A stretch of 5,463 nt of DNA, taken from contig VGGM01000122.1 in NCBI GenBank assembly GCA_016868515.1, positions 1-5,463 on the forward strand, given 5' to 3'. The translations under genes were made by a program, and so were the position numbers. Each line of letters opens with the position of its first letter. Within the stretch, counting starts at the first letter, position 1. Source of the DNA: Bacteroidota bacterium. GTDB taxonomy: Bacteria > Bacteroidota > Bacteroidia > Bacteroidales > VadinHA17. The notes under the pieces were generated by a model, which saw only the letters and a program-made list of their open reading frames with translations, made no database searches and was not told the origin of the DNA. Shown here one piece after another: positions 1-5,463 of the stretch.

Positions 1-147
1 GATAACCGAGTCTTCGGGCGATTCGCCCTGGTCGACCTTGCCACCGGGGAACTCCCACTTTAAGGGGTGATCACTCTTTACCCCCCTTTGAACAACCAGA
101 ACATCGAGCTCCTCGTTTCTTATAACCGCACACGATACCTCTGTCAT
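1..147 (-). CDS. Nudix (MutT-like) hydrolase, N-terminal fragment cut by the window edge
   Basis: Nudix enzymes hydrolyse nucleoside diphosphates linked to another group, using a metal held by the Nudix box. MutT-type members remove oxidised dNTPs such as 8-oxo-dGTP from the cytoplasmic pool. Only the first 49 residues are present. They show the expected beta-strand start (TEVSCAVI), a VLVVQRG strand, and WEFPGGK at 31-37. The first half of the Nudix box follows: G36, five residues, then E42 (GKVDQGE). The window ends just before the expected REUxEExGU half, so the catalytic glutamates cannot be checked. The WEFPGGKV style favours a MutT/8-oxo-dGTP diphosphatase-like enzyme, but substrate cannot be assigned from this fragment. 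The ATG at 147-145 overlaps the stop of the upstream nuclease-fold gene (ATGA). That fixes the start and suggests translational coupling within one operon. Confidence 0.88.
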   Translation of the reverse strand, partial: MTEVSCAVIRNEELDVLVVQRGVKSDHPLKWEFPGGKVDQGESPEDSVI

Positions 148-614
148 TGCTGCAAAAACGAACCCAGGTCGCAGTAAGCCGGGAGATTTTCAAGAAAAGT
201 AAATTTTGAAGCGCCGCTGTCAGTAATTCTGCAGGCAAAATGCATCACACCGTTGGTAACAATCAGCATAGGTACATTAAGCTTCAGATTATAGCTGAAC
301 ACCTGATCAAATACGGAGGAGTCGATCCTTACGTTTGGTGCCTTGCATTCAACCACCATTACCGGAACTCCCTTTCTGTTATGAACAAGTATGTCGGTTC
401 TTCGGCTCAGGCGGTTCCACCTGTGTTTCCTTTCTACTGAAATCAAACCTACAGGGTAGCCAAGTACCCTTACCAGATAAGTTATAAAGTTCTGTCGCAC
501 CCACTCTTCCGGGGTTAGCCTGACAAACTTCTTCCTTACCGGATCGAAAATCTTCCTGAAACCATCTTCTTCAATGATTCTGAATGAATATCCCGGCAGG
601 TTCAACTGTTTCAC
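144..614 (-). CDS. Stand-alone HsdR N-terminal-like PD-(D/E)XK nuclease-fold protein (156 aa)
   Basis: The protein resembles the N-terminal nuclease domain of type I restriction R subunits (HsdR_N family) but has no helicase domain. With a GTG start at 614, the PD-(D/E)XK core is visible: E61 on the N-terminal helix, D74 (RRTDILV), then E89-C-K91 (VVECKAP), followed by Q104-x3-Y108, the QxxxY motif of the RecB/HsdR branch. The active site therefore looks intact. An N-terminal segment (FRIIEEDGFRKIFDPVRKKF, then LTPEEWVRQ) precedes the core, as in the Bacteroidota homologues I recall. I chose GTG 614 because those homologues begin near (M)KQLNLPxYxFRI. An ATG at 704-702 would add 30 unconvincing residues and run into the amn start codon. 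No HsdM or HsdS gene is nearby, so a restriction role is not supported; the true role (DNA repair, processing or other) is unknown. It is co-transcribed with and overlaps the Nudix gene. Confidence 0.85.
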   Translation of the reverse strand: MKQLNLPGYSFRIIEEDGFRKIFDPVRKKFVRLTPEEWVRQNFITYLVRVLGYPVGLISVERKHRWNRLSRRTDILVHNRKGVPVMVVECKAPNVRIDSSVFDQVFSYNLKLNVPMLIVTNGVMHFACRITDSGASKFTFLENLPAYCDLGSFLQQ

Positions 615-625
615 AACTTTTATTG

Positions 626-633
626 TATTTTTG
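626..633 (+). promoter_or_regulatory. Candidate -7 element for amn-holA
   Basis: The plus strand reads TATTTTTG, a full match to the fixed bases of TAnnTTTG. Transcription would begin near 640, giving a leader of about 60 bases before the amn ATG at 703. The expected -33 zone (about 601-606) lies inside the first codons of the divergent nuclease gene and has no clear TTTG. The region is A/T-rich, so a chance match is possible. Confidence 0.35.
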
Positions 634-644
634 GATGCAGAATT

Positions 645-662
645 GCCGGCTACCCCGCCGGC
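645..662. repeat. Perfect inverted repeat GCCGGC-N6-GCCGGC between the divergent genes
   Basis: Two copies of GCCGGC (645-650 and 657-662) flank the 6-base spacer TACCCC. Each arm is its own reverse complement, so the pair is both a direct and an inverted repeat and can form a 6-bp GC-only stem in either transcript. It stands out as GC-rich inside an otherwise A/T-rich 88-base region, and it lies between the two candidate -7 elements, just at the predicted start points of both transcripts. It could be an operator for a dimeric regulator or a 5'-leader hairpin. No long U-run follows on either strand, so a terminator is unlikely. Confidence 0.5.
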
Positions 663-670
663 ATCAATTG

Positions 671-678
671 CAAATATA
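671..678 (-). promoter_or_regulatory. Candidate -7 element for the nuclease-Nudix operon
   Basis: The minus strand reads TATATTTG, matching every fixed base of the Bacteroidota -7 consensus TAnnTTTG. Transcription would begin near 664, giving a leader of about 50 bases before GTG 614. No convincing TTTG -33 element is present 19-21 bases upstream (about 698-702), so the assignment rests on the -7 match and its position. Confidence 0.4.
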
Positions 679-702
679 GCTAAATTATTAAGCTTGCCCG
701 AC

Positions 703-1473
703 ATGAAAACCAAAGAGGAAATAGTAACCAACTGGCTCCCGCGATATACCGGGAAGGGTGTTGATTCATTCAGCAAATTCATACTTCTTACCAACTTCCA
801 GCTTTATGTTGAACTGTTCGCGAAGTGGAATAATGTTGAGGTTGAAGGCCGCTCACGGAATATGCCCAGTGCCACACACAATGGCATCACAATTATCAAC
901 TTCGGAATGGGAAGTCCCAACGCCGCCACAATTATGGATCTGCTTAGCGCGGTGGAACCACAGGCCGTGCTCTTTCTCGGAAAATGCGGAGCGCTGAAGG
1001 CAAAAAACGAACTGGGCGATTTCATCCTCCCAATTGCAGCTATACGAAGTGACGGTACTTCAAATGATTACCTTCCTCAGGAAGTCCCTGCTCTGCCTGC
1101 CTTCAAACTGCAGATAGCGGTATCGGCAACAATAAACCGCATGAATAAAGAGTACTGGACCGGGACAGTGCTCACAACCAACAGAAGGGTGTGGGAATAT
1201 GACGACCGTTTCAGGAAGTATCTGGTGAAAACAAGAGCACACGCCATTGACATGGAAACAGCAACAATATTCACGGTGGGTTTCGCAAATGAAATACCAT
1301 CGGGCGCCATTTTGCTGGTTTCTGATCAGCCTATGATCTCAACCGGTATCAAAACCGAGGAGAGCGATAAAAGAGTCACCGACCAGTTTGTTGATGATCA
1401 TCTGCGCATCGGTATCGAGTCGCTCAGGGAAATAATTAACAATGGCATTTCTGTCAAACATCTCAGATTTTAA
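703..1473 (+). CDS. amn: AMP nucleosidase, short single-domain form (256 aa)
   Basis: Hydrolyses AMP to adenine and ribose 5-phosphate in the cytoplasm, linking purine-pool control to adenine salvage. The protein has the nucleoside phosphorylase (PNP/UDP) fold. It shows NFGMGSPNAATIMDL (66-80), the phosphate/ribose-side glycine loop, then VLFLGKCGAL (89-98), the purine-nucleosidase AIDMETATIF (181-190, with M184-E185 expected at the ribose), and LLVSDQP (204-210), whose D208 is the likely general acid at the base. E. coli Amn is about 484 residues with an extra N-terminal regulatory domain. This protein corresponds to the catalytic half only, as is common in Bacteroidota. ATG 703 gives the family-typical start MKTKEEIVxNWLPRYTG; the in-frame ATG at 574 would add 43 residues antisense to the nuclease gene. 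No Shine-Dalgarno sequence is seen. holA begins 2 bases after the stop, so the two are very probably co-transcribed. Another PNP-family nucleosidase specificity is the main alternative. Confidence 0.9.
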   Translation: MKTKEEIVTNWLPRYTGKGVDSFSKFILLTNFQLYVELFAKWNNVEVEGRSRNMPSATHNGITIINFGMGSPNAATIMDLLSAVEPQAVLFLGKCGALKAKNELGDFILPIAAIRSDGTSNDYLPQEVPALPAFKLQIAVSATINRMNKEYWTGTVLTTNRRVWEYDDRFRKYLVKTRAHAIDMETATIFTVGFANEIPSGAILLVSDQPMISTGIKTEESDKRVTDQFVDDHLRIGIESLREIINNGISVKHLRF

Positions 1474-1475
1474 TA

Positions 1476-2483
1476 ATGTCATCCAGTTGCGATTCCATCC
1501 TCGCCGATCTGAGGAAGAAGATTTACAGACCAGTATATTTCCTTGCAGGTGACGAACCATTCTATATCGATCTTATATCAAAATTCATTGAGGAGAATGT
1601 ACTTGATAAGGCTGAGCGAGACTTCAACCAGATAATCCTTTACGGTGACGACACCACTGTACCCGGGATTATTGAAGTGTCGCGCCGGTTCCCGATGATG
1701 GCCACCCACCAGGTAATTATTGTAAGAGAAGCACAGTCATTAAAAAAAATTGAAGAACTGGCAATCTACACCGAAAACCCCCTGTCGTCAACAATACTGG
1801 TTATAAACTACAAGTATAAAACCCCCGACAAGCGGACGAAACTTTATAAATCACTTGAAACAAAAGGCGTCTATTTTGAATCCCCCCGCCTGCGTGATTA
1901 CCAGGTTCCGCCCTGGATAAAGGAGTACCTTATGGCAAAGGGAGTCGGGATTGAAACCGACGCAGGGGCACTGCTCACCGAGTACCTGGGAACCGACCTC
2001 GGAAAAATAGCCAATGAGCTGGACAAACTGATTATTTCTCTCCCGGCCGGGAAGCCGGTTATAACAATGGGACTTATTGAAAGGAATATCGGAATAAGTA
2101 AGGACTTCAATAATTTCGAACTTCAGAAGGCCCTGGGAGAAAAAAACATCGAAAGGGCCAACAGAATTATAAGGTACTTTGCCGATAATCCGAAGGATAA
2201 CCCTGTCACCCTTACTATTTCATCGCTCTTCTCATTCTTCAGTAAACTGCTTATCTTCCACTCTTTAGCCGATAAAAGCAAGAACAGTGTTGCCTCTGCC
2301 CTGAAGATCAATCCATATTTCGTGAGAGAATATGAGACTGCGGCCAGAAACTACAACCTCTCAAAAGTGGTATCGGTTATCGGACTATTAAGGACCTTTG
2401 ATATGAGATCGAAAGGGGTGGGCGATGCCGGCACTCCGTCGGGAGACCTGCTCAAGGAGCTGGTTTTCAGTATACTACACTAA
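1476..2483 (+). CDS. holA: DNA polymerase III subunit delta (clamp loader), 335 aa
   Basis: Delta is the clamp-opening subunit of the DnaX clamp-loader complex, which loads the beta sliding clamp for replication. The length fits the family (about 340 residues). The N-terminal domain begins RPVYFLAGDEPFYIDL (18-33), with the degenerate P-loop-like GDEPF; delta binds the clamp but does not hydrolyse ATP. It continues with the strand and helix around SRRFPMMATHQVIIVREAQ (69-87), including the hydrophobic stretch expected to sit near the beta-clamp contact. The second domain carries LGTDLGKIANELDKL (171-185). The C-terminal collar domain runs from about 215 and ends with RSKGVGDAG (311-319) and the helix LLKELVFSIL. 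ATG 1476 follows the amn stop with a 2-base gap (TAATAATG), which suggests coupled translation. The gene ends 8 bases before the stop of convergent yqgE. Identification is firm at family level from the overall pattern. Confidence 0.93.
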   Translation: MSSSCDSILADLRKKIYRPVYFLAGDEPFYIDLISKFIEENVLDKAERDFNQIILYGDDTTVPGIIEVSRRFPMMATHQVIIVREAQSLKKIEELAIYTENPLSSTILVINYKYKTPDKRTKLYKSLETKGVYFESPRLRDYQVPPWIKEYLMAKGVGIETDAGALLTEYLGTDLGKIANELDKLIISLPAGKPVITMGLIERNIGISKDFNNFELQKALGEKNIERANRIIRYFADNPKDNPVTLTISSLFSFFSKLLIFHSLADKSKNSVASALKINPYFVREYETAARNYNLSKVVSVIGLLRTFDMRSKGVGDAGTPSGDLLKELVFSILH

Positions 2484-2491
2484 CAATATCT

Positions 2492-3082
2492 CTAGTTCAT
2501 TTCCGGTGACTCCGGGAAATCGGCCCATATCCGGTATTTTTTGTTAATGCTTCTCAGAATCTCCCTCCATGAATCCTCTCCCCTGCTCTTCATTATAGTT
2601 TCCGGTTTAACCCTGGCTATAACCCATGAGTTTTCAGTAAGCTCCTTCTGTAACTGACCCTGACTCCATCCCGAATAGCCGAGAAAAAACCTTATCTGAT
2701 TTTTCCTTATCGAACCTGTGGCACTCAGTTTTCTGATTTCATCCAGATCGCCACCCCAGAATATGTTATCCCTTACCCAGAAACTACCGGGGATCAGGTC
2801 GCCAAGGGTATGCAGGTAATGAAGGGTATTCGAGGCAACAGGACCACCCATTGAAATGGTATCGCTGAGGCTTTCCAGACCCTCAATGGTTTTCTCAATT
2901 CTGATATCGAGAGATTTGTTTATAATGAACCCTACGCTGCCCTCATCGCTGTGATCGACAAGATAGACTACACTCCTGTTGAAAAAGGTATCTGCCAGAA
3001 AGGGTTCTGAGATGAGTATCCTGCCCTTCTCGGCAATCTTATCCTCAGGATTAATTGCAAAAAAATCGAGTTCCTTTTCCAT
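2492..3082 (-). CDS. yqgE: YqgE/AlgH family protein (DUF179), 196 aa
   Basis: A member of the widespread YqgE/AlgH family, whose biochemical role is not settled; AlgH was named for an effect on alginate production in Pseudomonas. The sequence shows the family landmarks in order: KGRILISEPFLADTFFNRSV (19-38), HSDEGSVGFIINK (44-56), GGPV (79-82), FWGGDL (108-113), RFFLGYSGWSQGQL (131-144) and NSWVIA (151-156). Length fits the family (about 180-200). I chose ATG 3082 because MEKELDFFAIN leads directly into the conserved GRxLISEPFL block; a start at 3154 would add 24 residues with no family resemblance. No signal peptide or membrane segment is seen, so it is probably cytoplasmic. It converges with holA (8 bases between stops) and diverges from nhaC. 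No Shine-Dalgarno sequence is evident. It appears to be monocistronic. Confidence 0.92.
   Translation of the reverse strand: MEKELDFFAINPEDKIAEKGRILISEPFLADTFFNRSVVYLVDHSDEGSVGFIINKSLDIRIEKTIEGLESLSDTISMGGPVASNTLHYLHTLGDLIPGSFWVRDNIFWGGDLDEIRKLSATGSIRKNQIRFFLGYSGWSQGQLQKELTENSWVIARVKPETIMKSRGEDSWREILRSINKKYRIWADFPESPEMN
2499..2520 (+). terminator. Weak imperfect stem-loop after holA
   Basis: ATTTCCGG (2499-2506) can pair with CCGGGAAAT (2512-2520) around the loop TGACT, with one bulged G. It begins 16 bases after the holA stop and lies inside the 3' end of yqgE. A run of six T follows only at 2537-2542, further than in a standard intrinsic terminator. It may help end holA transcripts, but the evidence is weak. 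Confidence 0.25.
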
Positions 3083-3244
3083 GCTATGGTAATTATTCTG
3101 CAAAATAGTAAAACTGCCGCGAAGTCGAAGAAAGACCACTGATGAATAACACAAAACATGCCAACTATGTTGTAAAGAAGTCTCCTTTTCCGGGAAATAG
3201 TTTAAATTGCGCCACTCATAATTGTTATAACCATTTACAGCCGT
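3083..3244. promoter_or_regulatory. Divergent intergenic region between yqgE and nhaC
   Basis: These 162 bases must carry the promoters of both genes. Neither strand has a full match to TAnnTTTG. The nearest is TATTTTG on the minus strand (3107-3101), one base short in spacing and only about 20 bases before the yqgE start. On the plus strand, TAAATTGC (3203-3210) is a partial match. A small palindrome, TTTCC-G-GGAAA (3187-3197), is present. No RNA, riboswitch or convincing small gene was recognised. The reading frame opening at 3142 runs out of frame into nhaC and has no family-like sequence. Confidence 0.4.
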
Positions 3245-4759
3245 ATGACAACTTCCGGAAACAGTATCAAAAACCCTACCCTGCTTCAGGCGCTCATCCC
3301 TGTTGTTTTTCTTATGGTCTTTATCACCTTCAATGTCAGACTGTTTGAGGATACCCTGTCAGGCGCGAACCAGATTGCACTGATACTGGCATCGGCCATC
3401 GCCGGTGTGATTGCTGTTAGTCTTGGGCATAAGTGGCTGGATGTCAGAGCTAAAGCAATAGACAGTATCAGTTCTGCAATGCCCTCCATACTCATTCTGT
3501 TCCTGATAGGTTCACTGGCTGGCACCTGGATGATAAGCGGCGTGGTTCCGATGCTCATTTACTACGGGCTTCAGATACTTAACCCGAAGATATTCCTTTT
3601 TGCGACAGTAATAATCTGCGCTATGGTATCGCTAGCCACGGGCAGTTCATGGTCAACTGTGGCAACCATAGGCGTCGCACTTCTCGGAATCGGAATCACT
3701 CTGGGCATTAAGGCCGGGCTGGTAGCCGGGGCGATCATCTCGGGTGCCTATTTCGGAGACAAAATGTCGCCACTTTCCGATACAACAAATCTCGCGCCCG
3801 CAATGGCAGGAACCGATCTGTTCACCCATGTTAAGTATATGTTACAAACAGCCCTGCCGGCTCTGCTAATAAGTCTGGTAATATTTCTTGTTTTGGGGTT
3901 CACAATCGATTTTGAGGCAGCGCAGACTGACGTTACAGCGGTTTTATCGGCAATAAAAGAGACCTATTACATCTCACCGGTATTGCTGCTGGTTCCTGCC
4001 CTGCTTATTGTGGTAATAATACGGAAAGTACCACCTCTGCCTTCATTGCTTTTTGGGACACTGCTGGCAGCCGTCTTTGCCGTTATCTTCCAGCCCAAAA
4101 TTATAAGCATGGTTGCCGAGTCTCTTAGTGGAAGCGGAGAGAATCCGGGTTCTTACCTCAGGCAATCTTATATCGCCATAATGGGATCGATGTTCGGCAG
4201 TGTGTCGGTTGTTACGGAAAACGAAACGGTAAATGACCTTCTCTCCACAGGGGGAATGGCAGGCATGCTGAATACTGTATGGCTTATTCTTACCGCAATG
4301 GTTTTCGGCGGAATCATGGAAGCAGCCGGATTGCTGATGAAGATAACACAGTACATCATGAAACTCGTTCATAATGCCGGCTCGCTTGTGGGTTCTACAA
4401 TTGCCACCTGTATCTTTTTCAATCTCACCGCCTCAGACCAGTATCTTGCCATAGTGGTTCCGGGACGGATGTTCTCAAAACTATACCGCGATATGGGTTA
4501 CAAGCCCGAGTTACTGAGCCGCTCGCTTGAGGGAGGAGGCACCGTTACTTCGGTTCTTATACCATGGAATACCTGCGGCGCGACACAATCAAAAGTACTC
4601 GGCGTACCTGTTTGGGAGTATGCCCCATATGCATTCTTTAACCTCCTCAGTCCGCTTGTGAACATATTTCTGGCAGCTTTCAGAATAGGAATAAGAACGA
4701 TTCCTCCCGACCAGTTGGAAGAAAAACCGGAACAGGGCATTGAGAGATCAGACGTCTAA
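3245..4759 (+). CDS. nhaC: Na+/H+ antiporter, NhaC family (504 aa)
   Basis: An inner-membrane secondary transporter of the NhaC family, expected to exchange cytoplasmic Na+ for external H+ in pH and sodium homeostasis. It has about 11-12 hydrophobic segments, the first at about 13-31 and the last at about 462-482. The family signatures are present: [12 protein letters not shown] (132-143), [20 protein letters not shown] (166-185), which carries the acidic and polar residues of the likely ion site (D172, D179), [16 protein letters not shown] (395-410), and [17 protein letters not shown] (429-445). The N-terminus is short and polar, then hydrophobic, and the C-terminal tail (485-504) is charged and cytoplasmic-looking. 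Length is slightly above Bacillus NhaC (about 460). ATG 3245 is the first start giving the expected N-terminal helix. The related MleN branch exchanges malate for lactate with Na+ and H+, so substrate is inferred. The gene stands alone and its stop overlaps that of the convergent E1 gene. Confidence 0.92.
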   Translation: MTTSGNSIKNPTLLQALIPVVFLMVFITFNVRLFEDTLSGANQIALILASAIAGVIAVSLGHKWLDVRAKAIDSISSAMPSILILFLIGSLAGTWMISGVVPMLIYYGLQILNPKIFLFATVIICAMVSLATGSSWSTVATIGVALLGIGITLGIKAGLVAGAIISGAYFGDKMSPLSDTTNLAPAMAGTDLFTHVKYMLQTALPALLISLVIFLVLGFTIDFEAAQTDVTAVLSAIKETYYISPVLLLVPALLIVVIIRKVPPLPSLLFGTLLAAVFAVIFQPKIISMVAESLSGSGENPGSYLRQSYIAIMGSMFGSVSVVTENETVNDLLSTGGMAGMLNTVWLILTAMVFGGIMEAAGLLMKITQYIMKLVHNAGSLVGSTIATCIFFNLTASDQYLAIVVPGRMFSKLYRDMGYKPELLSRSLEGGGTVTSVLIPWNTCGATQSKVLGVPVWEYAPYAFFNLLSPLVNIFLAAFRIGIRTIPPDQLEEKPEQGIERSDV

Positions 4760-5463
4760 TACCTGGGGTATTTCTCAGGATAAGCCTCATTCATTATCTC
4801 ATAAACCTTCTCGAAAATATCCTCGGCGTTGGGCTTCGAGAAATAATCCCCATCGGTAGTGTAGGCCGGACGGTGTTCCCTGGCAGCCAGAGTATGCGGC
4901 TGACTGTCGAGGTACTGCCACCCCCCCTGCTTCTCAAGTACCTGCTGCATCATGAATGCAGTGGTTCCGCCCGGAACATCTTCATCAAGGAACAGAACCC
5001 TGCCTGTCTTCCTTAGCGAAGCTATGATGGTTCCGGAAAGGTCGAACGGAACAAGCGTCTGTACATCTATCAATTCTGCATGTATTCCATGAAGTACCAG
5101 CTGTTTAACCGACTCAACGGCAACCTTAATCGTTGAACCATACGAAACAATAGTAATGTCATTACCTTCCTGCAATATTTCCGGCACTCCAAGAGGCAAC
5201 CTGTATTCGCCGATATTATCGGGAAGCCTTTCCTTAAGACGATACCCGTTGAGAGGCTCTATAACCACGCCAGGGTCCTGTCCTTCCATTAAGGTATTAT
5301 AGAATCCGGCAGCCCTGGTCATATCTCTGGGTACACAAACGTAAACACCTCTTACAGAGTTTATCAGCATACTCACCGGCGAGCCCGAATGCCAGATGCC
5401 TTCAAGCCTGTGACCACGGGTACTTATTATTACCGGGGCAATCATTCCTCCAGCGGTACGGTA
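4756..5463 (-). CDS. 2-oxoacid dehydrogenase E1, C-terminal (beta/transketolase-like) part, open at the window edge
   Basis: Part of a thiamine-diphosphate-dependent E1 component, which decarboxylates a 2-oxoacid (pyruvate or branched-chain type) and passes the acyl group to the lipoyl E2 protein. The 235 visible residues run in frame to the right edge (YRTAGG precedes the first Met), so that Met is internal, not the start. The fragment covers the end of the pyrimidine-binding domain, with [13 protein letters not shown] (17-29), the HS motif typical of E1 beta. Next come a VCVPRD strand and [11 protein letters not shown], then the transketolase C-terminal domain: [16 protein letters not shown] (100-115), [12 protein letters not shown] (130-141), [11 protein letters not shown] (152-162) and VPGGTTAF (163-170). 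In many Bacteroidota, alpha and beta are fused in one protein of roughly 650-700 residues, and the tail (ending near EKYPRY) looks like those; whether this gene is fused cannot be seen here. The substrate is not assignable. Its stop codon overlaps the nhaC stop. Confidence 0.88.
   Translation of the reverse strand, partial: YRTAGGMIAPVIISTRGHRLEGIWHSGSPVSMLINSVRGVYVCVPRDMTRAAGFYNTLMEGQDPGVVIEPLNGYRLKERLPDNIGEYRLPLGVPEILQEGNDITIVSYGSTIKVAVESVKQLVLHGIHAELIDVQTLVPFDLSGTIIASLRKTGRVLFLDEDVPGGTTAFMMQQVLEKQGGWQYLDSQPHTLAAREHRPAYTTDGDYFSKPNAEDIFEKVYEIMNEAYPEKYPRY
4758..4772 (+). terminator. Short stem-loop at the nhaC / E1 convergent junction
   Basis: AATACC (4758-4763) pairs perfectly with GGTATT (4767-4772) around the loop TGG, starting within the nhaC stop codon. 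A second short pairing, TGAGA (4741-4745) with TCTCA (4773-4777), could clamp the base and leave the 8-bp palindrome AGACGTCT (4750-4757) in the bulge. The stem has only two G-C pairs and the T-run is three bases, so it would be at best a weak terminator for nhaC. Confidence 0.25.

Noticed and set aside
240..440. 66-residue plus-strand reading frame
   Set aside because: Wholly antisense to the conserved nuclease core, with no recognisable family or start context.
144..614. A type I restriction-modification locus
   Set aside because: Only the HsdR_N-like domain is present; there is no helicase portion and no HsdM or HsdS gene, and the neighbours are housekeeping genes.
645..662. Intrinsic terminator at the GCCGGC repeat
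   Set aside because: It lies between divergent start codons and no U-run of useful length follows the stem on either strand.
574..702. 43-residue N-terminal extension of AMP nucleosidase from an ATG at 574
   Set aside because: It lies partly antisense to the start of the nuclease gene, and the family-typical N-terminus begins at ATG 703.
615..794. 60-residue N-terminal extension of the nuclease gene from an ATG at 794
   Set aside because: The added residues do not resemble the family, overlap the amn coding start antisense, and span the A/T-rich promoter-like region; family conservation starts at GTG 614.
3083..3154. 24-residue extension of YqgE from an ATG at 3154
   Set aside because: The extension has no family match; MEKELDFFAIN at ATG 3082 leads directly to the conserved block.
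3142..3348. 68-residue plus-strand reading frame upstream of and overlapping nhaC
   Set aside because: Low-complexity composition rich in His, Cys and Tyr, no family resemblance, and most of its second half lies out of frame inside nhaC.
4043..4372. 109-residue minus-strand reading frame inside nhaC
   Set aside because: Antisense to a well-conserved antiporter coding region, His/Cys-rich shadow translation with no domain pattern.

Overview
The window looks like a stretch of core chromosome from a member of the Bacteroidota, probably Bacteroidales-like. The evidence is the set of protein families: a short single-domain AMP nucleosidase, a Bacteroidota-style HolA, a stand-alone HsdR_N-type nuclease, YqgE, NhaC, and an E1 component with a Bacteroidota-like tail. 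The start codons also lack clear Shine-Dalgarno sequences and have A/T-rich leaders, and two matches to the Bacteroidota -7 promoter element (TAnnTTTG) are present. No RNA gene, CRISPR array, insertion sequence or phage gene was seen.

Layout. On the minus strand, 1-614 holds a two-gene operon read leftward: a small PD-(D/E)XK (HsdR_N-like) nuclease-fold protein, then a MutT-like Nudix hydrolase cut by the window edge, joined by an ATGA stop/start overlap. A short divergent promoter region (615-702) with a perfect inverted repeat separates it from a plus-strand pair, amn (AMP nucleosidase) and holA (DNA polymerase III delta), which are 2 bases apart. holA converges on yqgE (minus strand) with 8 bases between the stop codons. 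yqgE and nhaC (Na+/H+ antiporter, plus strand) diverge from a 162-base intergenic region. nhaC then converges on the C-terminal part of a thiamine-diphosphate-dependent 2-oxoacid dehydrogenase E1 (minus strand, open at the right edge). Their stop codons overlap within a shared CTAA.

How the genes work together. The left half has a loose nucleic-acid and nucleotide theme: clamp loading (HolA), AMP breakdown and adenine salvage (Amn), probable nucleotide-pool sanitation or related Nudix chemistry, and a nuclease-fold protein of unknown role. The right half (YqgE, NhaC, E1) is unrelated housekeeping with no obvious functional link. Nothing seen amounts to a clearly new system. The best candidate for a second look is the stand-alone HsdR_N-like protein, translationally coupled to the Nudix enzyme and divergent from amn-holA around a small palindromic control region.
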